Below are positions 24,980 through 36,500 of a stretch of DNA of 64,000 bases, in pieces (position 1 is the first letter of the stretch; each line of letters opens with the position of its first letter). This DNA comes from Glossina fuscipes (taxonomy: Eukaryota; Arthropoda; Insecta; Diptera; Glossinidae), in assembly GCF_014805625.2 (NCBI RefSeq), contig NW_023998423.1, positions 2,327,903 through 2,391,902 on the forward strand. Reading direction: 5' to 3'. The position numbers and the translations under genes were made by a program. The notes under the pieces were generated by a model, which saw only the letters and a list, made by a program, of their open reading frames with translations, was not told the origin of the DNA and searched no databases.

Positions 24980-27770
24980 TTTTTCTTCACGGATCAGTTA
25001 GCGGAAGTATGAGCATCTGATAAATTTTCTTCTTTTTTTGGTTCAAACAGGACACGCCACGAATTTATTGGCTGGACGAAAACCTAAGCACTTTCCTTTT
25101 TTGCGGGAATGCGCCTGTCGTCGGTTTTCAGATGGGATATATATTGTGGCAACTAAACGGGAATCGTAAACAAGGAGTTCAAAATTGCAAAAATGGATTA
25201 CAAACAGTATAAATTTTAGAAATAAGTAAGTATATGTAACAAGCAAAAGGAGTTAATACATTTTTGTTTTGCGGCAAGGTCGATCAATAGGACTTTTCAA
25301 CCCTTATCTTATTCCCACTACTTTTGGTAAAAGCATGTTAAGCTTCCGCGATTAAAAAAAGTGAAAAAAGTAAGGAAAAGGCAACGCCGACTACTAAGCA
25401 CCATACACTACCTCGCTTAATAACATATCAAGTCTTATAGGTTGTTGCCATGTGTTGTGTTACTTTTTTTTGGATCTCTTATACAGAAGGCCCTTGAAAA
25501 CGGAATTATTTGACCTAAAACAAGTCTCACGATTTTCAAACTTCAGGCTTTTGCCGCTAAATACGCACAAGCTGACCTAGCAAACGAACTGAAACGAAGA
25601 TAAATCGCGTTAATGTTAAGTGAGACGCGATTGTGTACTCGCGGCTACCGATAAAGAGCATTCTTGAAACGGTATTTTGTGCGAATTGCAACAAGAGAGA
25701 AATGCTAAAGATGCATGTAGATATTAATTGAAAGAAAAAGCACAGACAGACCGTGCCCTGAGCTAACCTCTTTGATTGACGATTTTACTATTAGAGCAAA
25801 ACCTTTTCTCTTCTTCATCGGAGATTGCGGAAAGGCTTGATTCAGTTCAACAAATCATTTCGGACTGTATTCGGAAATAAGGATTCTAAAAACGAGTTGA
25901 TATTTCCAGGAGGCCTAATACTAAGAAATTGCCCCAGTTGTCATAATAGCATTTATTTTTCCTAGGAACACACAAACTTTCCACATTATACCAAAATATT
26001 CCTCTTTCCCTAATTTTTGTGGAGAAATATTACGAAATGCAAAATTTTTTATATAACGCCTCTCTTTAAATGGGGCTTTCCACGGGGAGTTCGACCTATT
26101 CCAATTCCAATAACTTTCGTCCCTGGTCCAAAGTATCTCGCTGCATCAAATTGCGTGAAGATATCTCGTAAGCTGTGACTTTTAGAATGAACGCAAAGAT
26201 AGATAGCAGAAAAAAAGGCGGTCGTGCTTAAACCGATTTAGAAAGCGATTCTGAGCAGAGCCTTGCCTATAGTAAGAGTTCCAATAACTGAAGGAAGTAA
26301 AATATTAAAAATGATTGGATTAGTTGCTTATAATGTCTTATAATCGTCTATAACATCTTAACTCGTTTCAAGCTGCTTCCTATTATTAGGCATATGAGAA
26401 AACAAGTGATCACGTAATCGCATCCCAATTTCGTTCTAAAGTGTGCTTTTCTAATTAATTAATTGTTGAAGAAAAAGTTTTTTTCATTCAATTCAAATTA
26501 TTTATAAATGTTTTGTTGTAGGTTTGTATGTAAGAACATTCGTTAATTTGGTTGCTGTATTAGCTGACACAATTATCAGCAACGGCAAGGTTCAACGCCT
26601 AGCTTTTCAATTTGAAAGTTAACGGTAAGTTGCTTTGCCTTAGACTCGCTATAGGGAATTTAATAAGTTTGTCAGATGTTTGAAACCGTATATCCTAAAG
26701 AGCCTATATACAGTTGGGCCTATACACAGTATTGGTGGCCATCTCTTTGTATCTGTCTCACTATCTGACTTTCTCCCTCGCGAAACCGTGATTACGGACT
26801 AAAAATGTCTCTTGGAAGGTAAACCCAATTTTGTACGTTTCTAGTAACATCTTTATTGAGTTAAATTCCAAAAGCAGCTGCTAGCTCAGCACAAAATTCT
26901 TTACTTTTTCTCCTTGTTAAACTTACAATGTTTTTCGCTGCTTTGAGCTTCAGTTTCAACTTCTTCAAACTTCTCTTATAAAGAATCCCCGGATTTGCCA
27001 AAAATGCTTGAAAGGTAGCGAAGTATCCAAGCACGCTTTTTAGTTTGTGGAGTTAACTACAAAGTGCTGCTAAATGGAAAAAAGTGATTTCAAAGTCATT
27101 TTATATTAATATTAACTTATTACCGCTATTTAGTTCAGGGAAGGGAAGGAGGGCGTATTATCAATTTTGTTAATACATTTGAAACAGACAGAAGGACGCT
27201 TCAGAGGCCCCGTAAAATATTAAACAGACCTGTCCGTCCGTCTCCCTGCGAAATGGCTGAGCTAAACATTTTACAGCACACAAAAGTGAACTAATTAGCT
27301 CTAAACACAGACACATTGGAAGCTCTTCAAAGCCTATTGGTATTGAAAATGGCTTGAATCGGTCGAAGGACACCTTTACAATCCTAGATAAACTAAGTGG
27401 TTTTTACTCATTAGCCATTAAGTACAATAGACAGACGATAGAAATGTTTTTGTATATTTTACAAAAATGGAATAAAAATAAATCACGCCCACCCTATGTT
27501 ATAGAGTATGAGAATTTAACTTTTCTGCCTTTTCGTTAGTCTCTTTTTAGAACAAATATGGTGAGTGTAAAAGATAAGGTCACTGCCGCATAAAACTTTT
27601 GCTTAATTTGTTCTCCTGTCAGCATGGGAACTTCTAATCCATGTCTCTATGTAACCAATTATGCTGAGATTTTGCGCAAGAAAAATGTATTTCGTTAATT
27701 AAAATGCGATTGAAACTTTTATGCAATTTAATAAGAAATGCTATAAGGCTTTGTTTTATCACTTTTCGTT
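24980..27770. other. intergenic, no gene seen
   Basis: AT-rich sequence without a supported ORF. It includes a copy of dispersed repeat R2 at about 27135-27400 (CAATTTTGTTAATACATTTG, then GGACGCTTCAGAGGCCCCGT). Confidence 0.6.
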
Positions 27771-27776
27771 TTTATT
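27771..27776 (-). promoter_or_regulatory. poly(A) signal of the six-unit DM9 gene
   Basis: AATAAA on the - strand, about 33 bp past the stop codon at 27809-27811. Confidence 0.65.
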
Positions 27777-27808
27777 ACTTCATATGCCGGACAATAGTCA
27801 GTTAGAGT

Positions 27809-29500
27809 TTACTTCACCAAAATTTCATAAGATTGAAGACTTATTGCTCCGCCGTTGAAGGCAATATCCAAGCATCGATAAGGTGGACAAATTTTGCCAG
27901 GTATTACAGCGCCTCTGTAAAACGAACGTCCGATATATACGGGCTGATTGTTACCAAGACGATCAACTTGAACGGCACCCGCTGGCAAACCGCTAGTTGA
28001 AGTCACCCACCGATAATTATCACCGGTTAATATTTCGAAATTTTGTTTAACAATTTCTTGTCCATTATAAGTGATAACGGCCGCAGAACGAGTTGGTGAA
28101 TATTCGCCGGGTATTAGTTTGCCATTGTGAAAAGCACGGCAAACATAAATTGGTGACATAAAGAGATGACCGCTTAATACGGCATTTTTCGGTAACGGAG
28201 TGAAAGGAGTCGAAATGACCCACTTGTCCGGAGAAGAAGGGCGATTAAATGAATTTGTTAAATATGTTTGTTGTGGATAAACAGGCGAGGGGAGCAAAGG
28301 AGGCGCAGTCGCTGAATCGTAGTTGCACGGTTTATTAAAATTTATCGAAGGCGAAGGCGAAGGCGTAGGTTGTGGTGTTTTCAGACTACAATGTTCGATA
28401 GTTCGACAAATTTCTCTCTCTTCATTTTCCACTAACACCTCATAATTTTCCAAACGTCTTTCAGAACCCTTGTAGGGTATAAACAGAGCGCGGTGTATTT
28501 TTGATATTTTACCGACAATCAAAGAATTTTCAAAATATCCACGACCCACGTAAAAGCGTTGATTAGAACCTGCATCGCTGCACAAAACAGCGTTTGTCGG
28601 TATTTGATGATTGCGGCAGCTCAGCCACACCAGATGACGACCGCACAATATATCTACGTCAACTTTGACTATCTCTTGACCCCGATGGGAGATAAAGTTT
28701 GAAAGCTTCGCAGGCACAATATTAGCCACTAGCATTTTCCCGTCATGCTTAGCCCGGCCTACATAGATAGGGCAACCGTCAGAGTCGTTGCCACCCATTA
28801 CCGCGTCATGAGGTCGTACTTCATTATGTGCAAATCGTTGCCATCTGTAACCTAGAACTCAAAGTTTTGAAATAGAGAAAAAAGGTTGAAAATTTTTATA
28901 AAGCAAGGACAAACCTGTAGTTTCCTCTGTTTTTATCGCAGGATACAAGGACTTTGTAACTACTTCGTTCGAGTTTATCGAATTGCTGACTAAAATCTCA
29001 TAATGATCTAAATCTCGTTCTTTGCCATTGAAAGTTATTTGCACGCAACGCAACGACGGCAACACCTTACCCACTACCATGGCGTTACTATATTGAGCCC
29101 GACCTATCAATATTGGTTCACCTGTTTGTTGCGAAATACCCGCGCTCACAACATTGTGAGGTAATTGATGATCAACTACGTTCTGCCAGAAATAGTCATT
29201 TGATCCAATCAAAAGTTCGCAATAATCATAAGGGTACTCAACGCCATCACAGGACACGAAAGCCTTACGTTGATTAAGTAAAACTTTAGCAGGCAAATGT
29301 TGACCTTTGTGGAAACAGCGACCCACATAAATAGCGGAACCGTTCGCATCAAAACCGCCCACTACAACATTTTGAGGTATTTCGGCCCCAGATAAGTTAA
29401 AAGGCAGCCAATTATTGGCTGCAAATAAATGAAAATAGAAACAACGTTTGCAGAAGGAGAAACAGTAGAACGTAGTTGGTTTTCTTCATTGCTTACTCAT
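27809..29500 (-). CDS. DM9-repeat protein with six DM9 units
   Basis: Coding exons read leftward: 29500-29497 (ATG A), 29418-28915 and 28851-27809, totalling 1551 nt or 516 aa. The introns are 78 and 63 bp, both GT-AG. The protein starts MTNNWLPFNLSG. DM9 units (motif G-x-D-x-x-G-x-x-IYVGR...LPAKV, or G-x-x-IGR...VGKV) lie at about residues 19-73, 90-146, 188-240, 257-310, 392-445 and 460-516, as three pairs. A Pro/Ser/Thr-rich linker at about 311-378 separates pairs two and three. Known DM9 proteins (bivalve lectins, the mosquito parasite-responsive protein) bind mannose-type sugars or respond to infection; function here is inferred. No signal peptide or membrane segment is visible in this model. 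An alternative ATG at 29488 would encode a hydrophobic leader (MKKTNYVLLFLLL), but it runs into a stop and lies inside the proposed intron. Confidence 0.88.
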
Positions 29501-29559
29501 TCTCGTGCTGTTGTTATTTCGAAAAATCTCTTTCACTTTAATACCTAATCCCTGAGCAG

Positions 29560-29566
29560 TTATATA
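29560..29566 (-). promoter_or_regulatory. TATA box of the six-unit DM9 gene
   Basis: TATATAA on the - strand, about 60 bp before the start codon. GATA motifs lie further upstream (AGATAA at 29693-29698, TGATAA at 29703-29708). A TATA box with nearby GATA sites resembles the promoters of the two + strand DM9 genes. Confidence 0.5.
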
Positions 29567-32113
29567 GCGTTTGATTTCTTAGAAATTCTTTTTCAAATCA
29601 ATCAACTTTACGAAGAAAACCTATTCTTTTATTCTTCAGCGCTAAAGAATGACTGCAAAAAGGCTAGACTATCTTGCGAAAATTATGACTATAGATAAGC
29701 AATGATAACGAGGTGAGTAACGTGGCTCAGCCAATGATTCATTAACAGAGTTGCAGTTATATTATTTTTAATATGCGAGAAATCATACGCTAATTGTGCC
29801 GAACGCTTTGATGTCCGCTAACTGCAATAGTTTTTCTCCTTTGCTTTTGTTTATTGCCAGTGTTTTTATGAACTATTTATTTTGATAACGCTTTTCCATC
29901 GGTCTGTTGTGGTGAATATTTGCAACACACTTATCCTCCTATATCTACAACTCCTTATAATAGCTAGAACTCCTCATAATAGCTTCGATTCAGATAACAT
30001 ACGAAAATTAACGCTTTGATAAGCTCCCACGTTGTATGGCCGTGGGGGGAATGGGGTAGTGGCAATCGTATCCATCTTCATATTTAATCCATAACAAAAA
30101 ATATTCAGTTTCCGTTCTCTACTTGAGTTTCTCGCAATTTTAAGAATTCTAATAACAGAAGGAAGTCCGTACTTCCCTATTTAGCTCAAGATTACCTGGA
30201 CACAAAGTTAGGTGACTAGTGTTCCAATATAATTAGGGAATGGGAAAGAGTATAGAGTGTATCTGCAACCCTTAATGTAATCGATCTACATATCCACAGA
30301 TATTGTGGCTATATTTCACGCATACATTTGCGTGCTTTTTATATCTGCCGTTACAAGATGGAGTAATACTAGTTTCATTCTTTCGTTTGTATCATAAGAA
30401 AATTCGTACCAAACCTTTTTTGATTGAATTAAGAATTTTAGTGTATTCAAACCTGCTCGTTTGCGCGTCTTCCGGTCCGCTCTCGTTTGTTGATCTGTTC
30501 AAAATTCTAAGAATGGTTGAGATCCGCCCATTATTAATCGCATTATTTACAAAAAATTAAATTTACACTTCACAAGGGAGTAAAAATTGAGGTTAGCTAC
30601 AAACTTGGTTGATAACCACAGGTGAAGTTTGAAAGTGAATGAAATTCACCCACAAGCTTGCCTACAGTAAGCAAAAGCCGGAATTTTACAATTTATAAAA
30701 CCAATATAGAAAATTGATGGAACATATATATGGAAAACTTTACTGTATGTCCACAAATCAAATTTTAGAATGGAAGTCGATTTCCGCCTGCAACCCTGCC
30801 CACATTAAGCAGAAGACGGAAAATTATAGTTTATATGGTGCATAGGTACATATTGAAATAGAAAGAGATGAAGTCCGAGATATATATTCTCAATTGATGG
30901 CTGTGCAGTCATACAGTAAGCTTGAAAATCGAGCTGATCCGTTCATCCACATCTACTCTGATCGTAGGAAGAAAAGTGAAATTTGCTATCAATCATGACT
31001 GCGTAAATTAAGGTGGAAACCTAAATCTTGGTGTATAAATTTTTACTGTTACTTGCTGCTCGCAGATCATGCTTAAAGATAGTGGTGACTCATCCATATC
31101 CCTAAGTCCATAGCAAACAAGCAGCTGTTTTATAACTCACATATTAATCTTTAATTCTGCACAGATCTTAGCAGAAAGCAGCTACAATTTAAGAAAATTG
31201 AGAAAAGAGACCTGATTCTACTACAAACAGGCCCATAAACGATAAGGGTCTGTAGAAAGCAATTTAACGGCCAACATAAATATTTTTTAGGGCGCAAGAT
31301 ATAAAGCTGTATTGATCGACAACCACGCCCAGAGTTAATAAAATAAATAAAATCGCACCGCTGGGTATCCAAAGTTTGGCTTAAACTGAATGCAACACAT
31401 TTTTACTTTCTTTTACTTCGTTTCCAACGACAAGCGAATGTAAAGAAAAGGAGGCTAAATAAGCTGATAAGCAATAAATAACAATAGTTACAGATTTTAA
31501 AGTACAAAGTTTACTTAAATGAAATAATATCTATTTCTCCTCCTCTTCCTCCTCCTTTTGCTGGCTCGATATCCACAACTACAGGGGGATTTGTATGGTC
31601 ACCATTGCAAAGATGCCAGCAAGTGTAACATAAAGCCAAACCACCCTCGTAAATGTAAAATTTTCACCAATTGCTTCAACCCTTGCATTGGATTACCGGT
31701 TTCGTAATCTTCTGATGAGTTCGCTATCTATCTTGTGTTATAGGCAGGTTTTGTAATATTGTGCGACAGTGGGAAGCATTATCTTCGATGTTACGAACAC
31801 GCAAAGCTCTTCGTCATCTTCAAGTCGAACAAACCTAATTTTAGTTCTTGCATTCCCTTTACAGACAAGAATGACACTTTCACTATTCCATAGGAACATC
31901 CCGCTGAAGTAAGCACTAGTAAGCTTGACTTTATAAGCTTAATGTACGAAGAATTAAATTAAAAAATTGTCAAAAGTGTAACAACACTTGTTATATTCTT
32001 CGCATGAAGCTCACAAAATTGCACCAGCATGCTCCAACCCAAGATGGATCCAATATTTTTTGAACAGAAAGAACGGAATACGTTCAGTAAAAAGAATATT
32101 GAGGGCTTCGAAT

Positions 32114-32560
32114 TTAGAGACATCGCAGATGAACATCCACTTTGTGGGTAATCTTACGGATTAAAGCCACCTTATTATCGTGTATGGTTTCGAGTTTTCT
32201 TGAGACAATACGTACAAATTTGAGGATCGACTTAAAACCCCAAGCAAATGTCTCGCCGTAATAGTCGTACAAGATCACATTTTCTTGTGCAGAAAGGGGA
32301 AATATTCGCTTTGTAATAAATGCAAGCGAATTCACATGAGCTGATTTTGTTAACCTTCAACACCAAACTAACAAAAGTTGTAAGAAAAACATTGAGAGTG
32401 ATTTGGTCCTTCCAAAGAACGTTTTTGAGGATCTAATTGAACCTCTAAAGCAAATTCGCGTGAGATATAAAGCTTGGCGATATTAGTAGAGATATTAGTA
32501 GAGCTTCTATCGCGAATGTAAAATTCTGAGTTGAAGCTTGTTGCTCGTCTTCTAGACAAA
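32114..32560 (-). mobile_element. possible Ty1/copia-like remnant
   Basis: The - strand reads DYYGETFAWGF and onward, with a long aliphatic segment and the order expected where copia polyproteins have D-Y-x-E-T-F-A-P-V. The conserved P-V and the catalytic reverse transcriptase motif were not found, and two frames are needed. The resemblance may be chance. Confidence 0.2.
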
Positions 32561-32579
32561 TTTTTGAAAAGTTTACCTA

Positions 32580-33170
32580 CAGTGGCACAATAATTTATTT
32601 ATTTTTTTTCAATTCGCTCTATTTATACGCGATTAGTTTAACATATAGCAATGGTATAGGTATCAAGAGACACGACTAGATCCATTAATGAGATTAAAAA
32701 AAATCATTAATTTTATATAACACAAATATATCGACATATACTTAGATAATAATAAAATAAAAATTACTTAATAGAAATATTATAATTACATTTTAATTAA
32801 CTATTAAAATATAATAATCAAAATTTCAAAAAAATTTGCAATTTATTAAAATCTTATATCTCAGATAAAGCTATATATTATTAGATTTTTTTAATGCATT
32901 AACAAAAAAAATTTAAATACATTAATTTATTAAATTAAGCGTTAATTTAAACACATTTTAAATAATTTTTCAAAATTAATAATTATATATACTAATTAGC
33001 CATTTATTTTATTAAACCCTTTTATCTCGGATTAATTAATTAATTAATTTAAAATTTAATTGCATAAAATGAATTTAATGAATCGATAATTTTACGTACA
33101 AAAAAATTCTATATAATTAAATTAGTTTAAAAAATTAATATCCGTTCGATCAGCTTAATCAAGAAAGCCA
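32580..33170. other. extremely AT-rich block
   Basis: About 600 bp with almost no G or C, many A/T homopolymers and AATT repeats, ending just before the GATA-rich promoter region of the next gene. It could be a matrix-attachment-type or nucleosome-poor segment. No coding signal. Confidence 0.75.
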
Positions 33171-33180
33171 CCGGTTCGGA

Positions 33181-33210
33181 TAATTCTATCTAACGAGACA
33201 GATAGAATTA
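33181..33210. repeat. perfect 11-bp inverted repeat
   Basis: TAATTCTATCT at 33181-33191 and AGATAGAATTA at 33200-33210 are exact inverted copies with an 8-bp spacer. Each arm carries a GATA core, so the site could bind paired GATA factors. Confidence 0.7.
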
Positions 33211-33280
33211 CGTAAGATACAACTATAAACGTTCATGTAGAGAATCCCTCTTACGCACCCTGTTTTTGATATATAAAATG

Positions 33281-33441
33281 TTATCTCTTTTGTTACCTTT
33301 TCCATAGAACTTTTTCTACTTTTCTTATCTCACCAGGTATTTAGATAAATGTACTTAACTGGAATTGATAGCAATTATCAGTTCTTTTTTCTTTCTAATA
33401 ATTTCATAGCTTCTTTTTGATAATCACAAATTTATATAAAA
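33281..33441 (+). promoter_or_regulatory. GATA cluster and TATA box of the first + strand DM9 gene
   Basis: Six GATA cores lie in about 145 bp: TTATCT 33281, TTATCT 33325, AGATAA 33343, TGATAG 33365, TTATCA 33375 and TGATAA 33419. TATATAAAA follows at 33433-33441. An initiator-like TCAAGTC at about 33460 lies 27-29 bp downstream, and the proposed ATG is at 33568. In flies, dense GATA sites near a TATA box are typical of midgut or fat-body genes. Confidence 0.55.
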
Positions 33442-33567
33442 TAGTTTGTGTTCAGAATTTCAAGTCAAAAGTCGTACGCAGTAATTAAACGTAACTAAAT
33501 TTAATTTTTTTTTCAATTTTTGTTTTACTTATATAAAAAAAGTTAACCAGAAAATCAAAATATTATT

Positions 33568-36500
33568 ATGGGTAAGAGCAGTCAGTCAGTCATTAACGTT
33601 AGCTTAAGTAAAAGTTTTCATTTCATTAAGGGTTTCATATATCTGTCTCTTTCTTACATGCGCATAGTAAAGAGTGCTTTGCCATATAATTAATAAAAAA
33701 AACTTTCGTGTGATGCGAATTTCTTAAATAAAAAAGTTTTAATTAAACGGTCCTTATACACGCTAACCCCACATTGATGGGCTGAAACATTTTAATGCTT
33801 GTTTAGCTTGAAAAGGCTGAAGAAACCATTAAAAACCCTACATCTCTCCCTAATTGTTCATATCAAGACTATTAAAAATAAGGCTTTATATGGGATATGG
33901 TCGAAAAATTCGTTCGATTCATACCATTTGGGCCGAAACTCGTCAGCCTAATTAATTTCGTGAAAATACTCGTAAAATTACAGCCTGTTGCTTGAACAGA
34001 ACAAACACGACCGCCCGATAGATAAACGGACAGAGGGCCAGACAACGTTAAATCGATTCACAAAGGGATTCTGAATCGATCAGTATAGTAAAATACGGGC
34101 CACATCAAGTTCTTGTGATTGTTTGCATGCATCCTTAAGCACAAGCTTAATATACTGCACTTGTACCACACGTAGTGGAGAATAAAATGTGTGATGATCC
34201 AGCAGATATTCAGAAAATTTTACTCTGCTTTACAGTTTAAAGAAATGGCAATGAATTAAATAAAAATGCTTTCAAGGGAAAGTAAATTATTTTCGTTTGA
34301 AGACGAATTTCGAGTAACTTTTGGTTGTGTTATGTAATTCGGAAAGAGAATCAATTGGAATTTAATTTGCGAATTTTTATAAACTGCTAGCAATAAATTC
34401 GATAAACGTTTGTCTTCTCAGTTCTGTGGCAGTCACTTAAATGCCTTTTAGACTGGTATCCCACAACTTTATGATCAAACAATAATTCGGTTAATGAGTG
34501 CGAAATAAGCTCAGATTAATTGAATTCTTGAAAATATTAGTTGCACAGGAGATTACAATTTAAGCGAGAGTCACACTAAAAGAAATGAGTTGGGAAACTC
34601 TTCCTATATAAATGACGAAATTATTGATATCATTTTATTTAGCCTAACACTTCTTTCTTTTCTATATGATAAACTATTCATTGCGATAAGACGATTGAAT
34701 GACCATTCGATTCCAATAATAAGAAACGTTTTAAGCGTTCTATTAATGTAAACACATTGGCTGACTGAAAAGTTTCCGGCCTTAGTTTCCATAGTGACTT
34801 TAGCATTTGATTTATATTATACATGGTGTGCGTATGCTCGCAGGAGTATGCTGGACGGGGCAGATCTTTTTTTTTAAAAGGATTCATAGGAGGCACTGTC
34901 AGATAAGGAATAGTCAAAAACTGCGAAGTAAAGGTGTGATACCGCTCCCATTTCATTGGCCGTACTGTAAATTACATCGATTACATTTACATCATTATCG
35001 CGACAGTCTCTTGCTTGCCATAATTTTGTGTACGAGGTATACAGTAAGAGGTAATCTGCTTGTTAGCCGCGCGATTGGTTTATCTTTTTCCTTGCTTTTT
35101 TTTATTCATAGTACTTACATTCACATATGTATTAATACCATTTTTTTTACTCACACAATTTCTATACCCTCTTGCGGTACGAGGCGGGGCTGTATTCCAC
35201 ACCCAGAAGGATTTGAGATAGATATGGTCTTTCATTTACCGACCGATTCAGAATTACTTTCTTTAAGGTAATTTAATCATGTCTGTCCGCCAGGTCACAA
35301 TTTTTAAGATATTTTGATGAAATTTGTTACACTGACAAAAATTTGTTTTAATATTTCTCTGCTTAATGCGATTTTGATGAAGCCATCACTTGATTTAGTC
35401 GGATTTTAGTTAACTGAGGGGAAAGACTTGCTATCTTCTATTTATTTTTGAAGCATTTGTTTAGAGGAACATCAAACTATTAAATGGACCTAAATAAAAT
35501 GTTGTTTGGCGCAATTAAAATGTATTTTTCATTCAGCTAGTCGGATGAAGAAATGCCTTTAGATATCGAGCGATAGAGCACCAATGGTTCCGAGAGATCG
35601 GCTGAGTGTAGTATGAAGAACGTATAACTCAGGAATTAAATCAAAAAAAATCTCCGGGTAACGCAGAATGCTGGTTTAATTTTGCCATTACGTTAGTTTA
35701 CAGTTGTACAATCGTTGTTCAATACAAAATAATTCACTTCACTTTTTTGTCAATCAGTTTACGAAGTTGTGATGAAATTTTTTGTTAGTTAGAAGAAAAA
35801 TTGAAAAGTCATAATAATTTTTAATAAATCCTTTAAATTCATCAAATGATTCGGGAATCGCCATACATCACAGACGCGGTGTCTGAAGTAGGGCATGAAT
35901 ACGCAAAAGGTAATGAGGTTATATAAAATGCTACCGATTTATAAATACTTATATAAAATGAAAGCCGTCACCTTTGAAAGAGGGTGGTCAGTTTATGTAT
36001 ACCAAAGAGTTGATGGTAGTCTTATTGACATCTTATAATCTTCTCATATGACATTTTCATTGCTCTCATTCATGATAGCGCGGGTTCTCCTACAAAACGG
36101 CCTAAGAAAGAATTTTTCAGATAGCTGTAAGTCGCTATAGCAAAACTTCATTTTCGTAAAGGTAATTGTGGGCTGAATATAAAACACAAAATTTAGTAGC
36201 AAAGTTAAGTTCTAATGTGCTTTTGGTACAGTTACTGGGCTGACCTATATTTCCGCCTTAGAAGATTCTTATGATTAATCGATGACTCCCCACTTTTTGT
36301 GCATATCAAGAGTTCTAAATAAATTTAGGAAAATTTTAGGGAAATGTCCGAGAATTAAATCAAGTCCGAGAACTAAACAGACGAAAATTCAAAAGAAAGA
36401 CGGACTCACCGCTAAATCTATTCCAGATGAAAAAGGATCAACCCGTGAAATATTATGAGACGTGTTTCGTTAAAGCCGCCACTGGCGATTAAGTGACCCT

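Larger units (their letters stand above)
29567..33180. other. intergenic between divergent DM9 genes
   Basis: No supported gene. At about 32114-32560 the - strand encodes scattered peptides with a possible copia-type reverse transcriptase trace (YYGETFA). About 32580-33170 is extremely AT-rich, with homopolymer and TTAATTAATTAATTAA-like runs. Confidence 0.55.

Noticed and set aside
29464..29488. signal peptide ORF (MKKTNYVLLFLLL) for the six-unit DM9 gene
   Set aside because: It hits an in-frame stop (CAA TAA) before joining the DM9 frame and sits inside a well-formed 78-bp intron.
34807..35271. 154-codon + strand ORF
   Set aside because: Composition is erratic, its last third is the R1 repeat, and it has no homology or splice context.
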